DNA from: Chordibacter forsetii
Lineage (GTDB): Bacteria > Verrucomicrobiota > Verrucomicrobiia > Opitutales > Seribacteraceae
Length of the DNA stretch: 17,234 nt
Assembly: GCF_964187505.1 (NCBI RefSeq)
Contig: NZ_CAXLML010000194.1
Coordinates: 1 to 17,234 of the forward strand
Direction: 5' to 3'
Below are positions 1-7,156 of this stretch, piece by piece (the stretch's first letter is position 1; every line of letters starts with the position of its first letter). A program made the position numbers and the translations under genes. The notes under the pieces were generated by a model. The model saw only the letters and a list, made by a program, of their open reading frames with translations, was not told the DNA's origin and did not search any database.

Positions 1-1125
1 ATTTTCTCGGCCTCCACCTGATAATACTGCTGGCACGATTGCCCCTTCGGCAACTTTAGTTCGTAGTGCATAACCTTCGGGCAGAGCGTTATTTTGATTG
101 AGATAATTTTCAACCATTTTCCTCTCTTCCACAGACAAAGACCACGAAAGCTCTGTTTCACCAACACCTGAAGCAGACTCTATCCTGGATTTGGCTTTTA
201 TATCCCCAAATTTTTGCAAGTCAGTTGGATAGTTTGTCCCATACTTACCGGCGTTTTTATGCCAACTAGCAGTTGATTCAGAGGCAAAGTAGTAATTATC
301 TGTGTTAAACAAAAAGAGAGCGTAGCACATTACAGCAAGAATTGGAAAAAGTGAAGCTAAGGTAACGACACCAAAACCCGTATTACTTGAACCACCAGTA
401 GATACAATCCTACAAACTCCAATACCTAGAGCAAGTACAAGAGGCACTGTGACTGGACCTGTAGTTACCGCACCACAGTCCCAGGCCAGGCCTAACACAT
501 GCTTAAGCCTGTCGTCGGAAAACTGCATGTACAACGTTATGCAGGAAAGAGTCACAACACCGACATAAATGAATGGCTTAAGAGACCAGCCTTTATAGAA
601 GCGGAGAACACCGAGGAGGACAGCGATACCAACACCAACACCGACACAGTTTACTAGGAGCCCTGCTCCAGTATTTAATATGGTCCACAACAAAGGTGCA
701 GCTGTGGGATCTACGCCAGCACCGGCAGCTCTTAATACCCCAATAGCCGGTTCCGCGAATGTAGCAAATGCACCCAACACAAAACCAAAGGCAAGACTTG
801 TGGGAAGACAAGGAATACCTAAGATTTTCTTTCTTGGTAATGTAGAACCCAAAGATTCACCAAGTGGCATCAGACCGAGTCGAAGACCTTCCATAAAGAA
901 AGCAAGTCCCACGATAACAATCATAATCCCGGCTGCAATCATAAGAGAATAGACGATGGGCAAACCCAAAACAAGAACCTGAAAAACAATTAAATAAAGT
1001 ATAATAAACCAAACACACTGAATCTGCTCGACTATTTTATCTTTTGAAAATGATAAAATGATGCCGAGTTTTTGCTGCAAGCTAAGTTGTAGTTTATTGC
1101 TATCGGAGGATTGTTCAGTACTCAT
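1..1125 (-). CDS. DUF1538 family multi-pass membrane transporter, 3' end cut by window edge
   Basis: The frame is open from an ATG at 1125 down to position 1, giving 375 codons with no stop, so the C-terminus lies outside the window. After a polar N-terminal stretch (residues 1-35) come hydrophobic segments at about 37-78, 103-131, 144-172, 184-200, 218-236 and 250-273. Motifs that I recognise as typical of DUF1538 are LRLGLMPLGE (81-90), GFVLG...AEPAIGVL (114-131) and WDCGAVTTGPVTVP (215-228). A soluble, charged stretch follows from about 280. DUF1538 proteins include the UmpA/UmpB pair, reported as a two-component Na+(K+)/H+ antiporter, so ion exchange across the inner membrane is the likely role. 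The gene lies 63 nt downstream of the lipoprotein gene on the same strand and may share its transcript. Family assignment is confident; the substrate is inferred. No clear Shine-Dalgarno precedes the ATG. Confidence 0.85.
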   Translation of the reverse strand, partial: MSTEQSSDSNKLQLSLQQKLGIILSFSKDKIVEQIQCVWFIILYLIVFQVLVLGLPIVYSLMIAAGIMIVIVGLAFFMEGLRLGLMPLGESLGSTLPRKKILGIPCLPTSLAFGFVLGAFATFAEPAIGVLRAAGAGVDPTAAPLLWTILNTGAGLLVNCVGVGVGIAVLLGVLRFYKGWSLKPFIYVGVVTLSCITLYMQFSDDRLKHVLGLAWDCGAVTTGPVTVPLVLALGIGVCRIVSTGGSSNTGFGVVTLASLFPILAVMCYALFLFNTDNYYFASESTASWHKNAGKYGTNYPTDLQKFGDIKAKSRIESASGVGETELSWSLSVEERKMVENYLNQNNALPEGYALRTKVAEGAIVPAVLSGGGREN

Positions 1126-1188
1126 ATGTTAAAAATTTATAGTTATCATTGAATTTTATAACGCGCAGGTAAAGGTTTAAACAAATGT

Positions 1189-2421
1189 CTAATCACGCCA
1201 ATTCGCATTCGCTAGGGAAAGGGAGGTTCTGTTGGAACCTGATTTTAAACGGATTGGATTATTCCAAACCGCACCAATTTTTCCGACCGGTGCAGTACCT
1301 AACAAGTAATAAGATGCAGGTACTATGTTTTTGAATTCGGCAAAACCATCAATGTCTGTTCGTATCCTATGCCCTTTTCCTTGTTCCACTTGCTCCAAAA
1401 GAATGTTACGGATTCTTTTGTAAACTCCTGGATAAGAAAAAGGTGATTTTCTGGCTTTCGCCCAAAGTTCTTCGAACGAACTAATTTGTGGATAATCTTT
1501 GAGAAAAAATCCTTCCTTCAAAAGAAGTTCGCTCAAGCTATTTGATACCAAAAAGAATTCTGTATAGAAAACTTCTTTGTTTTTACCGTTTAAAAGTGTA
1601 ACCACAGCATCAAATTCTAGAGTACATGTGCCAATATTTTGAAAGGTATCTAAGTTGGACGGAGCGGAAAAATCCGGATTTTTAAAGTTCCGCCCTTCTT
1701 CATAGGAACGGGAACCTGTGTTTGGAGGAGCAGGCAAAACCCTCGGTTGCAGTGAATCAATGCCATTTACAAATTGATCATTACGCAATCTAAGTCCGTC
1801 AAGTTCTCTTGATTTGTCCATTAAATTGCTCTTAAGGTTAGCTATCTCGGTTTGCAGTTTGTATAGGTGACTTGTATTCGAACCTGTAATTACATTTTCA
1901 GGCGGACGGACTGAAGGAACTGAAGTTAAAGTCCTTGACCTCTGAAGTTCTAAGAGGAGTTCTTCGTTTAATCGTGTTAGAGAAGCAATTGTCTGGTCTT
2001 TGCGGGCATTCAACGAACGTAACTCTTGCAAGCTTATCTGAAAATCATCGTCTAACGATGTTGGGGATTTAGGCGTTGCATGTTGCTCGTAAGAATCAAG
2101 CATTTTAGAGGCAGCTACCACTTTGCTTTCAGGCGGTAATGGTAGTAAACTGGTCTGAGTTATTGGTTTTTCGGATATTTTTTTTTCGTCTGCTCCATCA
2201 ATGACATTGATTGTAGAAACTTCATTACCGCTATTCAAAAAAGAAGCCAAGTTTTGTCCCCCGCCAGTTTGTTTGGCGATCAAAGAGGCAAAATCCAAAT
2301 CGCCGTCTGAAGTTTCACTCGATGTGGACAATATATTTTGAGATCGTTCCGAACAAGAGTTCAAAAGAAAAACCAAAAGAGTAACTACAATTGTATTGGG
2401 GAGCATATGATTCTTTTGCAA
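1189..2421 (-). CDS. Predicted lipoprotein with coiled coils and a C-terminal beta-rich domain, function unknown
   Basis: The longest reading starts at a TTG (2421) and has 410 residues; an ATG five codons later (2406) is equally possible. The TTG start supplies a Lys for the signal-peptide n-region, while ATG is the commoner codon. A hydrophobic stretch (residues 11-22) ends in LLNSC, a plausible lipobox with Cys23 as the lipidated residue. A low-complexity Ser/Thr-rich linker follows. Two predicted coiled coils lie at about 124-165 and 185-225, separated by a Pro-containing linker. The C-terminal part (about 265-410) has alternating hydrophobic strands and the pattern RTDIDGFAEFKNIVPASYYLL, reminiscent of carboxypeptidase-regulatory or transthyretin-like folds. 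I do not recognise a named family. It is divergent from the coiled-coil/cyclase operon across 84 nt and sits upstream of the DUF1538 gene. A role as a surface or periplasmic tether is only a guess. Confidence 0.75.
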   Translation of the reverse strand: MQKNHMLPNTIVVTLLVFLLNSCSERSQNILSTSSETSDGDLDFASLIAKQTGGGQNLASFLNSGNEVSTINVIDGADEKKISEKPITQTSLLPLPPESKVVAASKMLDSYEQHATPKSPTSLDDDFQISLQELRSLNARKDQTIASLTRLNEELLLELQRSRTLTSVPSVRPPENVITGSNTSHLYKLQTEIANLKSNLMDKSRELDGLRLRNDQFVNGIDSLQPRVLPAPPNTGSRSYEEGRNFKNPDFSAPSNLDTFQNIGTCTLEFDAVVTLLNGKNKEVFYTEFFLVSNSLSELLLKEGFFLKDYPQISSFEELWAKARKSPFSYPGVYKRIRNILLEQVEQGKGHRIRTDIDGFAEFKNIVPASYYLLGTAPVGKIGAVWNNPIRLKSGSNRTSLSLANANWRD

Positions 2422-2431
2422 CTAGTGTATC

Positions 2432-2460
2432 CCAATAGGCAATAAAGAAAATTTCGGCAA
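2432..2460 (-). promoter_or_regulatory. Candidate sigma-70-like promoter for the lipoprotein gene
   Basis: Read on the minus strand, TTGCCG (2455-2460) is followed after 17 nt by TATTGG (2432-2437). A start about 7 nt further on would fall close to the TTG start codon and some 20 nt before the ATG at 2406. The match is moderate and was found by eye only. Confidence 0.25.
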
Positions 2461-2505
2461 GGTTCTTATTTACACACAATGAATTTTTTGACAATTAAAT
2501 AGAAT

Positions 2506-4884
2506 ATGTCTCTCTTACCCCCTTCCGAGACGAATTCGCTTGAACGCGAATTAACCTTCTTGAAACAAACCATATCCTCTCTTCGCGATCAGCTTGAGAG
2601 AAACATGGATTTGCATGATTCTGAACTGCACGCAATCGAGGAAGGACACGCTGCAAAAGAATCTAACTTCCAAAAACTAGTGGCTGGTATGAGGGAAGAC
2701 TATGAAAAGCTTTCACTCAAAAACGAAGAAGATAAGCAACGTTTGAAAAGTACTTTTGAAGTTGAGCGAAAAAGCTTCTCTTCTCTAGTTAGCCAACTAA
2801 GACATCAACTTGAAGAGTCAAATTTGTTAACTCAACAAGCAACCGAAGAGACACAATCTTTAAATAATAAAGAAATTAACGAATTACACGATCTTGTTTC
2901 AAGGCTTCGTAGGGAATTAGAAGCCAAGGATATAGAACAAGCCAAGGTAAAACAGTCAGTTTCACAGGAAAAGAATTCGGAAATTCAAGAATTAAGAAAA
3001 CTTGCAGAAAACCTGAGGCACAAAATTGGGCACACCCAAATCCGTAAGGAAAATGAAATTGGAAAATTGATTTCATCACATGGCCTAGAAACAAAATCTT
3101 TAAGAGAAACAATCGAAACCTTAAGGGCTTCTTTGGAAGAAGTTAAACGCTCCAAGGAAGACGAAATTCAAGCTGCCATTGCTCAAATCAGCCAAGAGAA
3201 AACATTACTGCAGGGTTCGTTGCAAAAAAGTCGAAACGCATTGGATATGGCAGGGGCTAGACATCAAGAAAAAATCCAAAAAATCATTCAATTTAACGAT
3301 AATGAAAAAAAATCGCTCAAGGAGACGATTAGCCTGTTAAGAGAGGAAATTGAAAGTTTTGATAACCGCATACAGGAGGCAGTCCAACAGGAAAAAAGAC
3401 TGCATATCGATGAAATTCGCCAATTAAGAGAAACCCTTCTGCAAACTCGAGAAAGCATTGAAAAGAAAAAATTCGAACTTGAGGAAAAAATTCAAAAGGC
3501 AGAATCCTCCCAGCAAAAAGAAAATATTTCACTTAGGAAGACAATATCTTCGTTACGAATTGAATTAGAACAAAGCGAAGTTCAAAAAGAAGAGGGAGTC
3601 CAAAAGGCATTAAGTTCTCACATTGCTGAAATTAAACAACTCAAAGAGTCACTATCCAACCTTAGATTAAATTTAGAGAGAATTGAAAATCGACACGCTG
3701 TATCCCTCCAGAAATCGAATCAAAAATCAAATGCGGAAAAGATTTCCTTACAAGGTACAATCCAAACATTAAGAGATGAAATCGAATCTGCCCATGCAAA
3801 GAGAGATGAATTGGTTCAAGAAACCAAAAGAATAAAGAATCTCGAAATCGAACAGCTTCGAAAATCTTTATTACTTGTTCGAAATACTCTCGATAGAGAA
3901 AGAATGCAGTTAGATGCAGAAGTTCAAAGAGCTTCTGCTGCCTCAACTCAGGAAATCAGTTCCTTTAAAATTTTAGTTTCCGAATTGCGTGAACAAATTG
4001 AAGAAGTAAAAATTCGTGAACAAGAAAAGGTTCAAAAGGCAATTGGATCTACTAATTTACAGATTGAGCAACTACAAAAAAGTTTGTCCAGAACGCGAGA
4101 TCAGATGGAGCGTGAAAAAAATATTTGTGCAAACAAAATACAATCCATCGAGTCCCAGAAAAAGTCTGAAATTCGTAATCTAAGGGAAATAGTATCACAG
4201 CTTAGAATTCAGATCGACGAGATTGGGTCGGAGAACGAAGAGAAGGTTCAAAAAGCAATTAGCTTTTTGACCCAAGAAAATAATCAACTCAAAGAAGGTG
4301 CCTTGTTGACGAGATCAAAAATCGAAAACTTAAAAGAAACTCACCAATCCGAACTTCAAAGGAAAAATTCAACCCAGGAAAATTTGTTAAGTGGACTTAA
4401 GAAAACTATCTTCGAATTGAGGACAGAAATTGATCTTCAACAATCAGACTTCGAAGACAAAACCCAAAACGCTACCACCACTTTGGTGAGAGAAAATGAA
4501 ATATTGAAACATTCGTTATCAAAAATTAGGGAAAAGCTAGACATTGCGAACGCTCAAACGCAGCATGCAAAACAAGAAAAAAATAAGCTACTAGAGCAAG
4601 AAGTGTCTCAACTAAAAGAGACGATTGGTACACTTCGGGCAGAAACCGAACAATTGAACAATAAAGCTATTGATGAAGTTCAAAAAGTTGCGTCTTCCAA
4701 CCTTAATGAAATTAATCATTATAGAAATATGGTAAGATCTCTTCGAGATGAGATTGACCGAAAACAAGTCTCACATGATAAAAATTTACAAAAGGCTACC
4801 CAAAAAAAAGATATGGAATTCAAGGAACTCCATGAAACAATAATCGAGTTACGCTCGAAACTAGATCACGACCATGCCAACTAA
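2506..4884 (+). CDS. Giant coiled-coil rod protein, 22 x 36-residue units
   Basis: The 792-residue protein is coiled coil from about residue 10 to the end. It has no Trp, one Cys and Pro only at residues 5-6, and I see no signal peptide or membrane segment, so a cytoplasmic rod is expected. The sequence can be cut into 36-residue units with no indel: a half unit (1-18), 21 full units (19-774) and a half unit (775-792). A typical unit begins L-K-E-T-I-S-x-L-R-x-E-I-E and has a second half like EEKVQKAI. The Arg at unit position 9 (residues 27, 63, 99 and so on to 783) is present in all 22 units. Position 13 is Glu or Asp in 21 of 22. A 36-residue period matches 3.6 residues per turn (7+11+7+11), which predicts a nearly straight bundle. 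The stop codon overlaps the cyclase start by 11 nt, implying translational coupling. A cytoskeletal or scaffold role is inferred by analogy with proteins such as Scy or crescentin, which I do not claim as homologues. Confidence 0.9.
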   Translation: MSLLPPSETNSLERELTFLKQTISSLRDQLERNMDLHDSELHAIEEGHAAKESNFQKLVAGMREDYEKLSLKNEEDKQRLKSTFEVERKSFSSLVSQLRHQLEESNLLTQQATEETQSLNNKEINELHDLVSRLRRELEAKDIEQAKVKQSVSQEKNSEIQELRKLAENLRHKIGHTQIRKENEIGKLISSHGLETKSLRETIETLRASLEEVKRSKEDEIQAAIAQISQEKTLLQGSLQKSRNALDMAGARHQEKIQKIIQFNDNEKKSLKETISLLREEIESFDNRIQEAVQQEKRLHIDEIRQLRETLLQTRESIEKKKFELEEKIQKAESSQQKENISLRKTISSLRIELEQSEVQKEEGVQKALSSHIAEIKQLKESLSNLRLNLERIENRHAVSLQKSNQKSNAEKISLQGTIQTLRDEIESAHAKRDELVQETKRIKNLEIEQLRKSLLLVRNTLDRERMQLDAEVQRASAASTQEISSFKILVSELREQIEEVKIREQEKVQKAIGSTNLQIEQLQKSLSRTRDQMEREKNICANKIQSIESQKKSEIRNLREIVSQLRIQIDEIGSENEEKVQKAISFLTQENNQLKEGALLTRSKIENLKETHQSELQRKNSTQENLLSGLKKTIFELRTEIDLQQSDFEDKTQNATTTLVRENEILKHSLSKIREKLDIANAQTQHAKQEKNKLLEQEVSQLKETIGTLRAETEQLNNKAIDEVQKVASSNLNEINHYRNMVRSLRDEIDRKQVSHDKNLQKATQKKDMEFKELHETIIELRSKLDHDHAN
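2506..4884 (+). repeat. Array of 22 diverged 108-nt coding units, partly as 216-nt A/B pairs
   Basis: The whole reading frame is a tandem array of 108-nt units. DNA copies have diverged, but a 216-nt echo remains. The 18 bases from 4027 (AAGGTTCAAAAGGCAATT) recur from 4243 with one difference. At protein level, units 6-20 alternate between an A form (TI..LR.EIE) and a B form (SL...R..LE), showing that the amplified unit was at some stage a 72-residue pair. Confidence 0.85.
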
Positions 4885-7144
4885 AACCAATTCCCCCGAA
4901 CCTAAGAAGAGAACAGCAAGGTTCTCCGATATGCTACTTCAAGTTACCACAGACTTAGCAAAAACTAAAAGCTTAGACGAAGCTCTTGAAACCTTAGTTA
5001 AGATAACTACCTCAACCATCGGTGCCGAGAGAGGAACTATCTTTTTAAACGATTCCTCGACCGGAGAATTATATTCACGAATTGCCCAAGGAAGTTTTCG
5101 TAGGGAAATTCGTATCATGAATAGCAAGGGGGTTGCTGGATGGGTCTTTTCTCATAATGAAGGTGCGATCATTCCCGACGCGTATAAAGACGATCGTTTC
5201 AACAAAGCTGTAGATGTAAGAACGGGGTTTCGTACAAAAAGTATTCTTTGTGCCCCTCTAAGAACCGTTAATGGAGAAAAAATTGGGGTTTCACAGATTC
5301 TCAACAAAATTGACGGTGAATTTACCCAAGATGATTTAGAACTACTCGAGGCAATGACGGAACAGGCAGCTATTGCTATCCAAGGAAATATTATCGTTGA
5401 GCAAGTAGAAGCAGCAAGAAAACAAGAGTTAGAATTCCTTGATGTAGTTTCTCAGGTCGCATCGGAACTTGAACTTACTCCACTCTTGCAAAAAATCATT
5501 TCAACAATCTCAACGATGTTGGATTGTGAAAGAGCCACTCTCTTTATCAATGATGAAAAGACCAATGAATTATATACCGAAGTCGGAGAAGGCTTGGACG
5601 AAAAATCTATAATACGGTTCCCAAATCATTTAGGGATTGCGGGAACTGTCTTCACATCCGCTAAGCCTGTTAATATACCCCACGCCTATGCAGACCTACG
5701 TTTCAATCCAAGCTTTGATAAGCAGACCGGATTTTTCACACGATCCATTCTTTGCATGCCAGTTCTTAACAAAGAGGGAAAAACCATTGGTGTTAGTCAA
5801 GTCCTCAACAAACGCGGAGGCTCTTTTAATCAAGAAGATGAAAAGAGGCTAGCGGCATTTACCTCCCAAATTTCTATGGGCATTGAAAATGCCAAGCTTT
5901 TTGATGATGTACAAAATCAGAAAAATTATTCGGAAAGCATTCTCTCGAGCATGCACGATGCAGTGATTACAATAGATGAGAATAAAATGGTCAGGACCTG
6001 CAATCCGGCTGGACTGAAAGTGCTGAAGCTCTCTAATTTGACTGATGTTCTAAACAGGTCCTTAATCGAATTACTAGGATCCGAAAACTCTTGGCTAACC
6101 AATAAGTTAGAATCAGTCGATGAACAGGAAGAGTTTCTAGATGCCACCCTACTCATCCAAGGAGATAAGCTTTCTGTCAATGTTTCCACCACCCCCCTGA
6201 TTGGACAAAAGAATGAAAGTATGGGGGTTATGATCATGATTGAAGATATCAGCTCTGAAAAAAGAATGAAGTCTACCATGTCTCGATACATGGATCCTGA
6301 GTTAGCGGATCAATTAATGAACGCAGGTGAGAGCGATGATGTTATGGGAGGAAAACAAAGCACGGCATCTGTATTGTTTTCAGATGTTCGAAGTTTTACT
6401 ACTATTACTGAAGAACTTGGAGCCCAAGGCACTGTTAAGCTTTTAAATGATTACTTTACCATAATGGTTGATTGCATAACAGATGAAGGAGGCATGTTGG
6501 ACAAATTTATCGGTGATGCCATGATGTGTATCTTCGGCACCCCTATTCCCCACGAAGACGATCCGGACCGAGCGGTTCGTGCAGCCATTCGTATGATGAC
6601 CGACCTTAAGGTTTTTAATGATAAAAGAGCGGCTGAAGGTAAAATGCCTATTGATCACGGTATGGGAGTTAATACTGATTCGATTGTCTCTGGAAATATT
6701 GGTTCGCCCAAAAGAATGGACTATACTGTCATTGGAGATGGGGTTAACCTAGCAGCACGTATCGAGAGTGCCTGTAAACAATACGGGGCTCATATTCTTA
6801 TAAGTGAATTCACATACAAAGCGGTTAAAGCTACATACCGAACACGACAAGTTGACTATGTTATTGTTAAAGGAAAAACAGAACCAGTCGGAGTCTTCGA
6901 AGTGCTCGATTTTCATGATGATGATTCTTATCCGAATATGATTGAGGCTCTCGGTAATTTTAATGATGGGTATCGGGCATGGAATGATGGGAAGTGGGAC
7001 CAAGCCATAAAATTGTTCAATTCAGTTAAAAAAATTAACCCCGAAGACAAAGCTGCTCAGCTTTATCTTGATCGCTGCGACTACATGAAAAAGAACCCAC
7101 CCAAAAAAGAATGGGATGGCGTTTGGGTAATGACCTCGAAGTAA
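4874..7144 (+). CDS. Class III adenylate cyclase, GAF-GAF-PAS-cyclase-TPR (CyaB1-type architecture)
   Basis: This soluble 756-residue enzyme is predicted to make cAMP from ATP. Domains in order: GAF1 (about 25-175), GAF2 (190-342), PAS (350-462), catalytic domain (495-675) and a single TPR-like tail (695-735) ending in the WDGVWVMTSK stretch that I have seen as a common end of such cyclases. Catalytic residues are all present: metal-binding D504 (FSDVRSF) and D548 (FIGD), adenine-contacting K544 and T618, and transition-state N625 and R629 (VNLAAR). Thr at 618, where many cyclases have Asp, marks class IIIb, the group reported as bicarbonate-stimulated. GAF2 has a complete NKFDE signature (N312, K313, F318, D322, E323), known from cyclic-nucleotide-binding GAF domains; GAF1 has N144, K145, F150, D154 but Leu in place of the final Glu. 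The same domain order occurs in Anabaena CyaB1, where cAMP stimulates its own synthesis. The start overlaps the coiled-coil gene by 11 nt. A guanylate cyclase is less likely given K544/T618. Confidence 0.93.
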   Translation: MPTKTNSPEPKKRTARFSDMLLQVTTDLAKTKSLDEALETLVKITTSTIGAERGTIFLNDSSTGELYSRIAQGSFRREIRIMNSKGVAGWVFSHNEGAIIPDAYKDDRFNKAVDVRTGFRTKSILCAPLRTVNGEKIGVSQILNKIDGEFTQDDLELLEAMTEQAAIAIQGNIIVEQVEAARKQELEFLDVVSQVASELELTPLLQKIISTISTMLDCERATLFINDEKTNELYTEVGEGLDEKSIIRFPNHLGIAGTVFTSAKPVNIPHAYADLRFNPSFDKQTGFFTRSILCMPVLNKEGKTIGVSQVLNKRGGSFNQEDEKRLAAFTSQISMGIENAKLFDDVQNQKNYSESILSSMHDAVITIDENKMVRTCNPAGLKVLKLSNLTDVLNRSLIELLGSENSWLTNKLESVDEQEEFLDATLLIQGDKLSVNVSTTPLIGQKNESMGVMIMIEDISSEKRMKSTMSRYMDPELADQLMNAGESDDVMGGKQSTASVLFSDVRSFTTITEELGAQGTVKLLNDYFTIMVDCITDEGGMLDKFIGDAMMCIFGTPIPHEDDPDRAVRAAIRMMTDLKVFNDKRAAEGKMPIDHGMGVNTDSIVSGNIGSPKRMDYTVIGDGVNLAARIESACKQYGAHILISEFTYKAVKATYRTRQVDYVIVKGKTEPVGVFEVLDFHDDDSYPNMIEALGNFNDGYRAWNDGKWDQAIKLFNSVKKINPEDKAAQLYLDRCDYMKKNPPKKEWDGVWVMTSK

Positions 7145-7156
7145 GGGCTTCAATCC

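Noticed and set aside
593..952. Two short frames (minus 593-811 and plus 680-952) inside the DUF1538 gene
   Set aside because: They are out of frame with or opposite to a well-supported DUF1538 protein, and their sequences look like shadows (Cys/Trp-rich and low complexity).
1126..1188. Weak inverted repeat (GTTAT / ATAAC) between the lipoprotein and DUF1538 genes as a terminator
   Set aside because: The stem is only 5 bp with a long AT loop and no following T tract, so it is not a credible intrinsic terminator.
2488..2493. Perfect TTGACA just before the coiled-coil gene
   Set aside because: It is only 13 nt before the ATG, and no -10 element fits without placing the transcript start inside the gene; the 36-residue register supports the ATG at 2506.
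2506..4884. 108-nt periodicity considered as a CRISPR-like or other non-coding tandem repeat
   Set aside because: The period is a multiple of three, DNA units are strongly diverged while the protein pattern is kept, and the whole stretch is one open frame; it is a protein repeat.
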